A DNA stretch of 62,309 nt from an uncultured Bacteroidales bacterium (GTDB lineage: Bacteria; Bacteroidota; Bacteroidia; Bacteroidales; Bacteroidaceae). Position numbers and translations under genes: made by a program. This document shows, one piece after another, positions 1 through 8,166 of the stretch (position 1 is the stretch's first letter; each line of letters opens with the position of its first letter). The notes under the pieces are model-generated. The model was given only the letters and a program-made list of their open reading frames with translations. It was not told the DNA's origin and searched no databases. The DNA lies in NCBI GenBank assembly GCA_947303715.1, contig CAMYYY010000011.1:1-62309 (forward strand), in the 5' to 3' direction.

Positions 1-257
1 CGGTTTTTTCTGATACCACCCCTCGCCGCACCTATATAGGGTTGTTTGTTATTATTAGGCGGGGTGCGGGAAAAAATATCAGGTATCACGGTATCACCGG
101 TTTTTTCTGATACCACCCATTCGCCGCACCTTTATATGGTTGTTTGTTATTATATATTATAAAAAGAGAAATACAAAGAGAAAAAAGAAAGCAAAAAGGG
201 GTTAAAAAAGTATCATGGATGTCTGCGTGATACCCTGATACCTTGATACCTGATACC
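1..257. repeat. GATACC repeat cluster with a 97-bp-spaced direct repeat
   Basis: Positions 1-58 recur with few mismatches at 98-155. Across the stretch the hexamer GATACC or its complement GGTATC appears at about 12, 82, 90, 109, 229, 237, 245 and 252, the last three spaced 8 and 7 bp. No gene is visible between the window edge and the mutY stop at 327. The layout looks like iterons or clustered operator sites belonging to something left of the window, or left over from it. Function unknown. Confidence 0.7.
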
Positions 258-326
258 ACACGCCCACACACCCTCCGGTCTGCCAAGGAGAAGATGGTGA
301 GGCAGGGAGACTGGCTGAAAGAGCGT

Positions 327-1352
327 TCATTCCCTGTCGCCGAGCAGCAGGGTGACAAGGCGCGGGAGGGCGTAGTCGTCGAGGTCTTCTATCCTTATTA
401 TATTATAATTAGGCGAAGCGGGAAGGTCGCCCTGAACCTCAGCCTCATAGAGCGTGGCGTGGATGACCTGATGCGAGAGCACATGGCGGCGCGTGGCGCA
501 GAGGCGGAGGGCGGGGGAATTAAGATCGTTAAGCTCCTCAGGGTATTTGAAGTCCTTAACGTCGGATGGGGTTTCCAGGAGGGGAAGGTCGTAGAGGCCA
601 CGCCAGATGTCGTCGGCGGTGCGGCGGTGGAGGTACATGTGGGTGGCGTTATGGACGTAGAAGTAGTGGAACCAGCGCTCGGTGACCTTCGTGCGATGGC
701 TCTTCACGGGGAGTTCGTCCACCATCCCGCGCGCCAGAGCAAGGCACTTACCCGCCATGGGACAGACGTCGCAACGGGGCGAACGGGGCACGCACTGCAG
801 GGCACCGAATTCCATGACAGCCTGATTGTAGTGCGCCGATGCCTCGCCGGGGAGCAGCTGAGCAGCCAACTGGGCGAAGAGCTTCTTGCCCGACGTGGTG
901 TCGATGGGCTCCGTCACGGCAAACAAGCGCGCGAGGACGCGATAGACATTGCCGTCGACCACAGCCACCGGAAGCCCGTAGGCAAACGACCCGATGGCGG
1001 CAGCGGTGTACTCGCCCACCCCGCGCAGGCGCAGCAGCCCTTCGTAGGTGGTGGGGAAGCCTCCCTGAGCGACAATCTGACGGGCGGCGGCATGGAGGTT
1101 GCGGGCACGGCTGTAGTACCCCAATCCCTGCCAGAGACGGAGCACGCGATCCTCGTCGGCAGCCGCCAAGGCCTCCACCGTGGGGAACGCGCGGAGGAAG
1201 CGGACGTAGTAATCGTAACCCTGCGCAACGCGCGTCTGCTGGAGGATGATTTCGGAAATCCACACGGCGTAAGGGTCGCTCGTCTCGCGCCAGGGGAGCT
1301 CGCGATGATGGGCGTCGTACCAGCAAATCAATGTCTCAGCAATCGCATCCAT
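327..1352 (-). CDS. mutY: A/G-specific adenine glycosylase MutY
   Basis: Removes adenine mispaired with 8-oxoguanine in base-excision repair. The 341-residue product has the full MutY layout: helix-hairpin-helix around residues 108-118 (LRGVGEYTAA), the catalytic Glu34 in SEIILQQT and Asp133 in VVDGNVYR, and the iron-sulfur cluster cysteines 187, 194, 197 and 203 in exact C-X6-C-X2-C-X5-C spacing. A C-terminal NUDIX-like 8-oxoG recognition domain follows, containing HVLSHQ at 290-295. The ATG at 1352 is preferred over an upstream ATG at 1586, because the extra 78 residues are low-complexity, overlap the divergent HU promoter and start, and do not occur in the family. The gene is divergent from HU. 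Confidence 0.96.
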   Translation of the reverse strand: MDAIAETLICWYDAHHRELPWRETSDPYAVWISEIILQQTRVAQGYDYYVRFLRAFPTVEALAAADEDRVLRLWQGLGYYSRARNLHAAARQIVAQGGFPTTYEGLLRLRGVGEYTAAAIGSFAYGLPVAVVDGNVYRVLARLFAVTEPIDTTSGKKLFAQLAAQLLPGEASAHYNQAVMEFGALQCVPRSPRCDVCPMAGKCLALARGMVDELPVKSHRTKVTERWFHYFYVHNATHMYLHRRTADDIWRGLYDLPLLETPSDVKDFKYPEELNDLNSPALRLCATRRHVLSHQVIHATLYEAEVQGDLPASPNYNIIRIEDLDDYALPRLVTLLLGDRE

Positions 1353-1452
1353 TTTTACACACAAAAAAGCATTTTGCGCCTTAATCGGGGGCAAAAATAG
1401 CCCATAATCACCAAGAAATAAAAAAAAATGATAAAAAAAAGTGTAATTTTTT

Positions 1453-1481
1453 TTTGATGAAAGGGAAAAGGTGTATATTTG
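1453..1481 (+). promoter_or_regulatory. Bacteroidetes-type promoter for HU
   Basis: TTTG at 1453-1456 and TATATTTG at 1474-1481 fit the -33/-7 consensus TTTG...TAnnTTTG, with 17 bp between the boxes. The HU ATG is 52 bp downstream of the -7 box. Confidence 0.7.
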
Positions 1482-1533
1482 CACTCCGAAAAAAGCATTT
1501 ACCATCGTATAACCAAATAAATTAACCAAAAAA

Positions 1534-1809
1534 ATGACAAAGCAAGAAGTTGTAAGCGAAATCGCAATGAAGACTGGTGTTGACAAGCAGGATGCCCTGA
1601 AGTGTGTAGAAGCCTTTATGGAAGTAGTGAAAGGTTCACTCGTTAGCGGAGAGAACGTTTACCTGCGTGGTTTTGGTAGCTTTATCCTGAAGAAGAGAGC
1701 TCAGAAGACCGCCCGCAACATCTCCAAGAACACCACTCTGGTTGTCCCCGAGCATAACATCCCCGCCTTCAAGCCCGCTAAGGTTTTCATGCAGGGTGTT
1801 AAGGAATAA
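1534..1809 (+). CDS. HU family DNA-binding protein
   Basis: Small histone-like nucleoid protein of 91 residues, the normal HU length. It has the N-terminal helical dimerisation part (KQEVVSEIAMKTG), the conserved LRGFGSFILKKR strand-turn at about 44-55 and the arm region with the ARN...PEHNIPAFKPAK pattern ending near residue 84. It binds and bends DNA without strong sequence preference and acts as a homodimer or heterodimer. It has its own promoter and is divergent from mutY. A short basic gene follows 27 bp downstream and may be co-transcribed. No unusual residues were noticed. Confidence 0.96.
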   Translation: MTKQEVVSEIAMKTGVDKQDALKCVEAFMEVVKGSLVSGENVYLRGFGSFILKKRAQKTARNISKNTTLVVPEHNIPAFKPAKVFMQGVKE

Positions 1810-1836
1810 TAGTAAACCGTAAACTTTTCATCACCT

Positions 1837-1926
1837 ATGCCAAGCGGAAAAAAGAAAAAAAGACATAAAATGTCAACGCATAAGCGCAAAAAACGCTTAC
1901 GCAAGAATCGTCATAAGAGCAAGTAA
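1837..1926 (+). CDS. 29-residue Lys/Arg-rich AURKAIP1/COX24-type small protein
   Basis: Reads MPSGKKKKRHKMSTHKRKKR then LRKNRHKSK: 18 of 29 residues are Lys, Arg or His. It matches my memory of the short Bacteroidetes proteins annotated as AURKAIP1/COX24 domain-containing, relatives of the mitochondrial small-subunit protein mS38; a role as a tiny ribosomal protein is inferred from that family. It lies 27 bp after HU and is followed at once by a strong terminator, so HU and this gene probably form one transcript. Length and base content make it easy for gene callers to miss. Confidence 0.85.
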   Translation: MPSGKKKKRHKMSTHKRKKRLRKNRHKSK

Positions 1927-1944
1927 GCTCTTGTGAGCAGCAGA

Positions 1945-2002
1945 ACAAAGAACGAACTTCGGGGATAAATGCTCTTCAGGGGTTTGTTCTTTGTCTTTTT
2001 TT
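1945..2002 (+). terminator. Intrinsic terminator after HU and the small basic gene
   Basis: ACAAAGAACGAAC (about 1945-1957) pairs with GTTTGTTCTTTGT (1982-1994) with one G-T wobble, followed by C and seven T. The loop is about 24 nt. The next gene starts only 22 bp after the T tract. Confidence 0.75.
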
Positions 2003-2024
2003 GTAATAAACCATCTACCACCCC

Positions 2025-3611
2025 GTGACAAGCGAACTATATTTAGACGTACAACCCAAAGAGATACACATCGCCCTGACCGAGGACAAGCAGCTGGTGG
2101 AGTACCAGCGCGAGGGTCGTGAGGCATCGTGTACCGTGGGCAACATGTACCTGGGGCGCGTGAAGAAAATCATGCCCGCCCTTAATGCCTGCTTTGTCGA
2201 CGTCGGCACCGAGAAGGAGGCCTTCCTCCACTACTATGACCTGGGGCTCCGCTTCAATTCCTACGACAAATACTTCAAGCAAGTCACCAGCGACAAGAAG
2301 AAAACACCCTCCTACGCCAAGGCTCCCATACTGCCCGAGCTGCCCAAGGAGGGAAGCATCAGCGACTACCTCACGCAGGGACAGGAAATCCTCGTCCAGG
2401 TGACCAAGGAACCCATCAACACCAAGGGGCCGCGCATCACGTGCGACATCTCCTTCGCCGGACGATTCCTTGTGCTTGAGCCCTTCTCCGACCGCGTGTC
2501 GGTATCCTCGAAAATCAAGTCGAACGAGGAACGCGCACGACTCAAACAGCTGCTGCAAAGCATCAAACCCAAGAACTTCGGCGTCATCGTCCGCACCGCC
2601 TGCGAAGGCAAGCGCGTGGCCGAACTCGATGCAGAGCTCAACGTGCTCGTCAACCGCTGGCAGGACGTCGTCAGCAAGATTCAGGCAGGCGGCAAGGCTC
2701 CCCAGCTCGTCTTCGAGGAGACAAGCCGCGCCGTGGCCATGCTGCGCGACCTCTTCAACCCCTCCTACGAGTCGGTTTATGTCAACGACAAGGACGTCTT
2801 CTACCAGATACGCGACTACGTGTCGCTCATCGCCCCCGAGCGCGAAGAGGTCGTCAAGCACTATACGGGCAACTTGCCCATCTTCGACAATTTCGGCATC
2901 ACCAAGCAAATCAAGTCGTCCTTCGGCCGCATCGTGCCCTACAAGGGCGGCGCCTATCTCGTCATCGACCATACGGAGGCACTGCATGCCGTGGATGTGA
3001 ACAGCGGACACCGCTCACACGGGCGCTCCGATCAGGAGGTCAACGCCATCGAGGTTAACCTGGGAGCCGCCGACGAGCTGGCACGCCAGCTACGCCTGCG
3101 CGATATGGGCGGCATCATCATCGTCGACTTCATCGACATGGACACGGCCGAGAACCGCCAGAGGCTCTACGAACGGATGTGCGAGAACATGAAGCGCGAC
3201 CGCGCCAAGCACAACATTCTGCCTCTGAGCAAATTCGGATTGATGCAGATTACCCGCCAACGCGTACGTCCAGCCATGGACGTCCAGGTCGAGGAGACGT
3301 GCCCCACGTGCTTCGGCACAGGCGTCATCAAGTCGTCCATCCTCTTCACCGACACACTCGAAAGCAAAATCGACTATCTCGTGCGCAAACTGAAGGTCAA
3401 GCGTTTCGACCTTCACATCCATCCCTACGTAGCTGCTTACGTCAATCAGGGCCTTCCCTCACTCGCCATCCGCTGGAGGATGAAGTACGGCCTTGGCTTC
3501 CGCATCGTCCCCAACCAATCGCTGGGCTTGCTACAGTACACCTTCTACGACAGCCGCCACAACGAAATCGACATGAAGGAAGAGCAGGAAATGATGGAGA
3601 AAAAAGAGTAA
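2025..3611 (+). CDS. rng: Rne/Rng family ribonuclease (RNase G/E)
   Basis: Endoribonuclease for rRNA and tRNA maturation and mRNA decay. The 528-residue protein starts at GTG (2025), the usual MTSELYLDVQ-type start for Bacteroidales. An S1 RNA-binding domain occupies about residues 37-130 with a long insert (KKTPSYAKAP). The catalytic core carries the metal-binding aspartates in HAVDVNSG (Asp324) and VDFIDMD (Asp368/371), and the Zn-link motif CPTC at 426-429. It lacks the long C-terminal scaffold arm of proteobacterial RNase E, which places it with RNase G. It sits between the HU terminator and a hairpin at 3641-3669, so it is probably monocistronic. Confidence 0.95.
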   Translation: MTSELYLDVQPKEIHIALTEDKQLVEYQREGREASCTVGNMYLGRVKKIMPALNACFVDVGTEKEAFLHYYDLGLRFNSYDKYFKQVTSDKKKTPSYAKAPILPELPKEGSISDYLTQGQEILVQVTKEPINTKGPRITCDISFAGRFLVLEPFSDRVSVSSKIKSNEERARLKQLLQSIKPKNFGVIVRTACEGKRVAELDAELNVLVNRWQDVVSKIQAGGKAPQLVFEETSRAVAMLRDLFNPSYESVYVNDKDVFYQIRDYVSLIAPEREEVVKHYTGNLPIFDNFGITKQIKSSFGRIVPYKGGAYLVIDHTEALHAVDVNSGHRSHGRSDQEVNAIEVNLGAADELARQLRLRDMGGIIIVDFIDMDTAENRQRLYERMCENMKRDRAKHNILPLSKFGLMQITRQRVRPAMDVQVEETCPTCFGTGVIKSSILFTDTLESKIDYLVRKLKVKRFDLHIHPYVAAYVNQGLPSLAIRWRMKYGLGFRIVPNQSLGLLQYTFYDSRHNEIDMKEEQEMMEKKE

Positions 3612-3640
3612 TATCAAGTACGAAATCAGAAAGTTAGCGT

Positions 3641-3669
3641 AAGGTGATTCCCCCGTCGGAGTCACCTTT
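3641..3669. terminator. Convergent hairpin between rng and mltG
   Basis: AAGGTGATTCC (3641-3651) pairs with GGAGTCACCTT (3658-3668), an 11-bp stem with one G-T wobble and a 6-nt loop. It lies between two convergent genes and can serve both strands; the T tract is weak on either side. Confidence 0.6.
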
Positions 3670-3673
3670 CGTC

Positions 3674-4660
3674 TTAACGGATTCCCCGTGCATTCAGCGC
3701 TGCCTGATAGCGGCGCGCATTGGCGTTATGCTCAGCCAGAGTGGTAGCAAAGTTGTGATAGCCGCTGAAATCCTCCCGTGCGCACATATAGATATAATTA
3801 TGTTGGGCAGGATTGAGCACCGCCTCCAGCGCCTGCACCGTGGGGATGCGGATGGGCGTGGGAGGAAGACCGGCATGGAGATAAGTGTTGTAGGGCGACT
3901 CCGTCTTCAGGTGCTCGAAGAGGATGCGGCGGAGCGTAGGGTCGCCCACGGCGTACTTCACCGTAGGGTCAGCTTGAAGCAACATCCCCTTGCGGAGACG
4001 ATTCAGATAGAGCCCTGCCACGAGGGGTTTCTCGTCCCTCTGAGCCGTCTCTTCATCGACAATGGAGGCAAGCGTGGCTACTTCATCAGGCGTAAGACCA
4101 ACGGCTTGAGCCTTTTTCCGCCGTTCGTCGTTCCAATAGCGGGCATACTCCTTCTCCATCCGCTGCAGGAACTCGTCGGGCGAAAGTGTCCACCACACCT
4201 CGTATGTGTTGGGGATGAGACGCGCCATCTGCTCAGGACGAGTAAGCACGGCAGCAAACTGCGCCGAATCAGCCATGAGCCGCTGCCCCAGCGCTCCAGC
4301 CACAGGGCCGAAGGTTCGTGCCGCCGGCACTACGATGCGCACAGGCGTCTGATTGCCAGAGAGCAGCCGATTCCAGATATCCCGCATCGAATCGCCCTGA
4401 CGCACGGAATAATTCCCCGCACGGAAGGCCGACGAGCGGCGGGTGAGCCAACGGAGCCCCCGCACATCGCATTGTGCGGCTTCCCTGACCTTCTCCACCA
4501 CTGCCTCTGTCCCCTCGTCGGGACGAATCTGCAGCGTGCGTTCCTCGCTGGATTTCACCAGCGGGCTCATCACGTAATACCAACCCACGGCACCCACAGC
4601 GCCTGCCAAAACCACCGCAACTATGGCAGCAATGAGAATAATTTTACCTGTCTTCTTCAT
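3674..4660 (-). CDS. mltG: Endolytic murein transglycosylase MltG (YceG-like)
   Basis: Cleaves nascent glycan strands at the inner membrane and is thought to end peptidoglycan polymerisation. The 328-residue protein has a single N-terminal membrane helix (residues 6-28), a LysM-like segment (RAGNYSVRQGDSM, 80-92) and the YceG domain with LASIVDEET (198-205), NRLRKGMLLQADPTVKYA, and the C-terminal SPYNTYLHAGLPPTPI motif. In E. coli the active-site stretch reads ASIVEKET; here the first acidic residue is Asp202, followed by Glu203 and Glu204. The ATG at 4660 directly precedes the membrane helix; an upstream ATG at 4759 would add 33 atypical residues. A TACTTTTG box lies at 4669-4676 on the minus strand. 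Confidence 0.94.
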   Translation of the reverse strand: MKKTGKIILIAAIVAVVLAGAVGAVGWYYVMSPLVKSSEERTLQIRPDEGTEAVVEKVREAAQCDVRGLRWLTRRSSAFRAGNYSVRQGDSMRDIWNRLLSGNQTPVRIVVPAARTFGPVAGALGQRLMADSAQFAAVLTRPEQMARLIPNTYEVWWTLSPDEFLQRMEKEYARYWNDERRKKAQAVGLTPDEVATLASIVDEETAQRDEKPLVAGLYLNRLRKGMLLQADPTVKYAVGDPTLRRILFEHLKTESPYNTYLHAGLPPTPIRIPTVQALEAVLNPAQHNYIYMCAREDFSGYHNFATTLAEHNANARRYQAALNARGIR

Positions 4661-4797
4661 ATCCGCCGCAAAAGTAATACTAATTGCAGAATTAGGAACG
4701 AGGAATGAAGCTTTTTTTGCATGATCGGGCAGAAAGCACCTACTTTTACGGAGCGGCACCCCGTTTCAGATACTCACGCTCGAAAATCGAAAATAAA

Positions 4798-4829
4798 TTT
4801 GGAAATTCTCGCACTTACTCGTATCTTTG
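4798..4829 (+). promoter_or_regulatory. Promoter for the GH51/transporter pair
   Basis: TTTG at 4798-4801, 20 bp, then TATCTTTG at 4822-4829: a near-perfect Bacteroidetes promoter 33 bp before the GH51 ATG. Confidence 0.8.
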
Positions 4830-4861
4830 TCCCCACAATCACCTTAAAAAAACAGAAGACA

Positions 4862-6460
4862 ATGAAACGAACCCTCACCGTCATGTCAGTCTTTGCACTG
4901 ATGACCCTCACGGCCTTTGCCCAGCGCGAAGCCACGTTGACCATCCACCCCTCAAAGGGCGAGTACACCATCAACCGTAACATCTACGGCCAGTTCGCCG
5001 AGCACCTCGGCACCTGCATCTACGGCGGCCTTTGGGTGGGTGAAGGCTCCACAATCCCCAACACCCGCGGCTACCGCAACGATGTGGTCAATGCCCTGAA
5101 GGAGCTACACATCCCCGTACTTCGCTGGCCGGGAGGTTGCTTTGCAGACGACTACCACTGGGAAGACGGCATCGGCCCTCGCTCAGAGCGCCCCAAGAAA
5201 GTCAACTCGACGTGGGGAGGAACGGTGGAGGACAATTCGTTCGGCACCCACGAGTTCCTCAACCTCTGCGAATTGCTTGAATGTGAGCCCTACGTCTCGA
5301 TGAACATCGGCAGCGGCACCGTGCGTGAGACGGCCGATTGGGTGGAATACATGACCGCCGACAATGGCCCTCAGGCCGAACGCCGTGCCCGCAACGGACG
5401 AAAAGACCCCTGGAAGGTCAAATTCATCGGCATCGGCAACGAAGCATGGGGTTGTGGCGGCAACATGACGCCCGACTACTATGGCGATGAGTACAAGCGC
5501 TACGCCACTTACTGCCACGACTTTAGCGGCAACCACCTCTTCAAGATTGCCAGCGGCGCCAGCGACTACGACTACCAATGGACAGAGACACTGATGAAGA
5601 ACGTGGGCAACCGAGCCAACGGCCTCTCGCTGCACTACTACACCGTGCTCGGCTGGAACGGCAGCAAGGGCAAGGCCACCCGTTTCACCGACGACGACTA
5701 CTACTGGGCACTCGGCAAATGTCTGGGAATAGAACCCGTCATCCAGCGGCACATCGGCATCATGGATCGCTACGATCCGAAAAAACACATCGGCCTCATG
5801 GTCGACGAATGGGGCACCTGGTGGGACGAAGAAGAGGGTACCATCCCCGGCCACCTCTTCCAGCAGAACACCATGCGCGACGCCTTCGTGGCTGCCCTCT
5901 CACTCAACGTCTTCCACAAATATACTGACCGCATCCAGATGACCAACATCGCCCAGATAGCCAACGTATTGCAGTCGATGATTCTTACGAAGGACGACAA
6001 AATGGTGCTCACCCCCACCTACTACGTCTTCAAGATGTACGTTCCCCATCAGGACGCCACCTTCCTGCCCTTCGACCTCACCTGCGACCAGATGGATGTG
6101 CGCAACGAACGCTTCAACCCCGGACGTAATAACGGCGACGAGGAACCCTACCGCCATCTTCCCATGCTCTCGGCCACCGCTTCGCGTAGTACCGACGGAC
6201 TTATCCACATCTCGCTGGCCAACGTTGACCTCAAGCAGAAACAAACCGTCACCATCTCGCTGGACGACGTGAAGGCGACCTCGGTCACAGGCACCATCCT
6301 CACCTCGACGAACATTGCCGATCACAACACCTTCGCCAGCCCTTCAGTCGTGCACGATGCCCCCTTCACCGGCACAAAGATTGACAAGAAGGACAAGTCG
6401 CTCATTACCGTCACCCTGCCCGCCAAATCCATCGTCACGCTGGAAGTGAACGCCAAATGA
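4862..6460 (+). CDS. Secreted GH51 alpha-L-arabinofuranosidase
   Basis: Removes alpha-L-arabinofuranosyl side chains from arabinan or arabinoxylan. It is a 532-residue protein with a signal peptide (cleavage expected after AFA, residue 20). The TIM barrel carries the family motifs RWPGGCFADDYHW (88-100), GIGNEAWGCGG with acid/base Glu194, and VDEWGTWW with nucleophile Glu316; a C-terminal beta-sandwich ends in VTLEVNAK. The ATG at 4862 begins a proper signal peptide; an upstream in-frame ATG overlaps the promoter. The stop overlaps the start of the next gene by 4 bp (ATGA), so the two are translationally coupled. The export signal suggests it acts in the periplasm or outside the cell. Confidence 0.95.
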   Translation: MKRTLTVMSVFALMTLTAFAQREATLTIHPSKGEYTINRNIYGQFAEHLGTCIYGGLWVGEGSTIPNTRGYRNDVVNALKELHIPVLRWPGGCFADDYHWEDGIGPRSERPKKVNSTWGGTVEDNSFGTHEFLNLCELLECEPYVSMNIGSGTVRETADWVEYMTADNGPQAERRARNGRKDPWKVKFIGIGNEAWGCGGNMTPDYYGDEYKRYATYCHDFSGNHLFKIASGASDYDYQWTETLMKNVGNRANGLSLHYYTVLGWNGSKGKATRFTDDDYYWALGKCLGIEPVIQRHIGIMDRYDPKKHIGLMVDEWGTWWDEEEGTIPGHLFQQNTMRDAFVAALSLNVFHKYTDRIQMTNIAQIANVLQSMILTKDDKMVLTPTYYVFKMYVPHQDATFLPFDLTCDQMDVRNERFNPGRNNGDEEPYRHLPMLSATASRSTDGLIHISLANVDLKQKQTVTISLDDVKATSVTGTILTSTNIADHNTFASPSVVHDAPFTGTKIDKKDKSLITVTLPAKSIVTLEVNAK

Positions 6461-7362
6461 TCTACCTCCTTATCGCTGCCGTTTGCGGCACGCTGTTCTC
6501 CATCGTCTTCAAGGTGTGCCAGCGACGGGGAATCGACACTATGCAAGCCATCCTGTTCAACTACGTCACGGGCATACTTGTAGCATGGATTCCTTTGTTT
6601 GTCAAACAACTGACAGGCGGCCCTGCCGTTGTTAATCCCTTTGCGCAGAACTGGATCTGGCTGGCACTCCTGCAAGGCTTCTTCTTCATGAGCGGCTTCA
6701 TCGTCATGGCACTCAGCACCCGCCATTGCGGCGTCGCCCTCACTACTGTCGCTGCCCGCGCAAGCCTCATCGTCCCCGTCATCCTCAGCTGGATTATCCT
6801 TGCAGGTCCTGCGCCCCAGTGGATACCCGTCACGCTGGTCATTGCGGCCCTCATCATCATCGCCTTCGGGAAAAGCACGGAGAAAGCTACGGGAAAGACT
6901 ACCGAGTGGAAAGCCTACATGCTGTTCTTTTTCGTTTTCCTCTTCTACGGCATCGCTGACTTCTCACTAAAGTATGTCCAAAACACCGTATCGCTCCATT
7001 GTGGCGACGACAGCACTCTCGTCAGCCGACAACTCACAGCCCTCACCGGCACCATATTCCTGATGGCAGCCTTGCTGAGTTTGTTCGTCGTACTCTTCCG
7101 CCCCAAGAGTCAGAAAAGCCCCTTTAGTTGGCGTTCAGCAGCAGCAGGTGCCCTCCTTGGTTTGGCCAATCTCGCCTGCACCACCTGCATCCTGCGGAGC
7201 CTCACCATCCTGCCCGCCGCCACCTTCTTCCCCCTCTACAACATCGGCATCGTCATCCTGGGCACATTGGCTGGCATTCTGCTGTTTAAGGAAAAGATTC
7301 GCCCCGTGCAGTACTTTGGCCTTCTCCTCGCCATTGTGGCGATTATCCTCTTCTTCCGTTGA
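6457..7362 (+). CDS. DMT superfamily (EamA-type) membrane transporter
   Basis: A 301-residue integral membrane protein with about ten hydrophobic helices, in two repeats of five with a polar loop near residues 140-155 (GKSTEKATGKTTEW). This is the drug/metabolite transporter layout. The C terminus ends VAIILFFR. It overlaps the GH51 gene by 4 bp, which suggests linked expression; a pentose or oligosaccharide substrate would be a reasonable guess from context only, as EamA proteins move very different solutes. Nothing in the sequence identifies the substrate. Confidence 0.85.
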   Translation: MIYLLIAAVCGTLFSIVFKVCQRRGIDTMQAILFNYVTGILVAWIPLFVKQLTGGPAVVNPFAQNWIWLALLQGFFFMSGFIVMALSTRHCGVALTTVAARASLIVPVILSWIILAGPAPQWIPVTLVIAALIIIAFGKSTEKATGKTTEWKAYMLFFFVFLFYGIADFSLKYVQNTVSLHCGDDSTLVSRQLTALTGTIFLMAALLSLFVVLFRPKSQKSPFSWRSAAAGALLGLANLACTTCILRSLTILPAATFFPLYNIGIVILGTLAGILLFKEKIRPVQYFGLLLAIVAIILFFR

Positions 7363-7383
7363 ACGTTAAAATAAAGCCTCACC

Positions 7384-7414
7384 TTTGTAATTGTAGAAAA
7401 AAAGTCTACCTTTG
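7384..7414 (+). promoter_or_regulatory. Promoter for the secreted-protein pair
   Basis: TTTG 7384-7387, 19 bp, TACCTTTG 7407-7414. The next ATG is at 7465, giving a leader of about 45 nt. Confidence 0.8.
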
Positions 7415-7464
7415 CACCCAAAACTATAATACCATCCATTAATCACAACCGTAAAAGAATCGTT

Positions 7465-8130
7465 ATGAAAAACCTGTTCGTGAAGTTTACCTTCCTATTG
7501 ATGATGATAGCCGTATGCCCTCTGACGTCAAGCGCCGAGAGCAAATCGTTACCCCGAACCCTAAAAAAGGAATTCAAGGCCAAGAAGAAAGAACTAAAGA
7601 AAGGCGGCTGGGAAATCTATGGCAGCGACCGCACAGCTGACGTCGTACTGATGAACCATTACCAGAAAATCAACGAGCTAGGTCCTGACGCCGTTATCAT
7701 CATGGGTACAGCAACGTCGCCCATCAAGCGCGTTCTTCGAATCCAAGCCCAAACGGATGCAGGTTTGCGCTACGCCCAACAAGCGAGCAGCGACATCCAG
7801 GGACGTGCTATTCGCGATGACCAGAACTTCGAGGAAGACCCCTCGCAATCGTACTCCCATTTCTGCTCCATCTATGAAACCAAGGTCCAACAGGAAATCA
7901 AGGGCGAACTGAAGGAAAGCTACTCCATCATCCGCACCATCAAAGGAAACGTCAACGGCCAGCGAGGCGATGTCTATGAAATGCAAACCTACTACTTCGT
8001 CGATCCTCAAGGAGCGTCCAAAGCTCGCATACGTGCACTGGAAGCAGCTGCCAAGGAATCAGAAGCCGCACAGAAGTATGCTGAGAAAGTTTCCGAATAT
8101 ATCAAGGAAGGTTTCGACTATGAACAATAA
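7465..8130 (+). CDS. Conserved secreted protein of unknown function
   Basis: A 221-residue protein with a Sec signal peptide (hydrophobic core LLMMIAVCPL, likely cleavage after SSA near residue 24). The mature part is rich in Lys, Glu and Gln, begins with a Lys-rich helix (KKEFKAKKKELKKGGWEI), and carries an ITGTATSPI-like central strand region (IIMGTATSP) and a C-terminal charged helix (ALEAAAKESEAAQKYAEKV). I recognise the type as a Bacteroidales periplasmic protein but cannot name a function. It has its own promoter and is followed 36 bp later by the stalk/transglutaminase-like gene, so the two may form a transcript and share a role at the cell envelope. Confidence 0.8.
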   Translation: MKNLFVKFTFLLMMIAVCPLTSSAESKSLPRTLKKEFKAKKKELKKGGWEIYGSDRTADVVLMNHYQKINELGPDAVIIMGTATSPIKRVLRIQAQTDAGLRYAQQASSDIQGRAIRDDQNFEEDPSQSYSHFCSIYETKVQQEIKGELKESYSIIRTIKGNVNGQRGDVYEMQTYYFVDPQGASKARIRALEAAAKESEAAQKYAEKVSEYIKEGFDYEQ

Positions 8131-8166
8131 CATATTTGCCTACATTAGGTGTTTTTGATAATTAAT

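Noticed and set aside
243..1400. Long plus-strand frame opposite mutY
   Set aside because: Antisense shadow of a clear mutY gene, with no family signature.
2043..3011. 322-codon minus-strand frame within rng
   Set aside because: Antisense shadow of the ribonuclease gene; Val/Leu/Asp-rich with no motifs.
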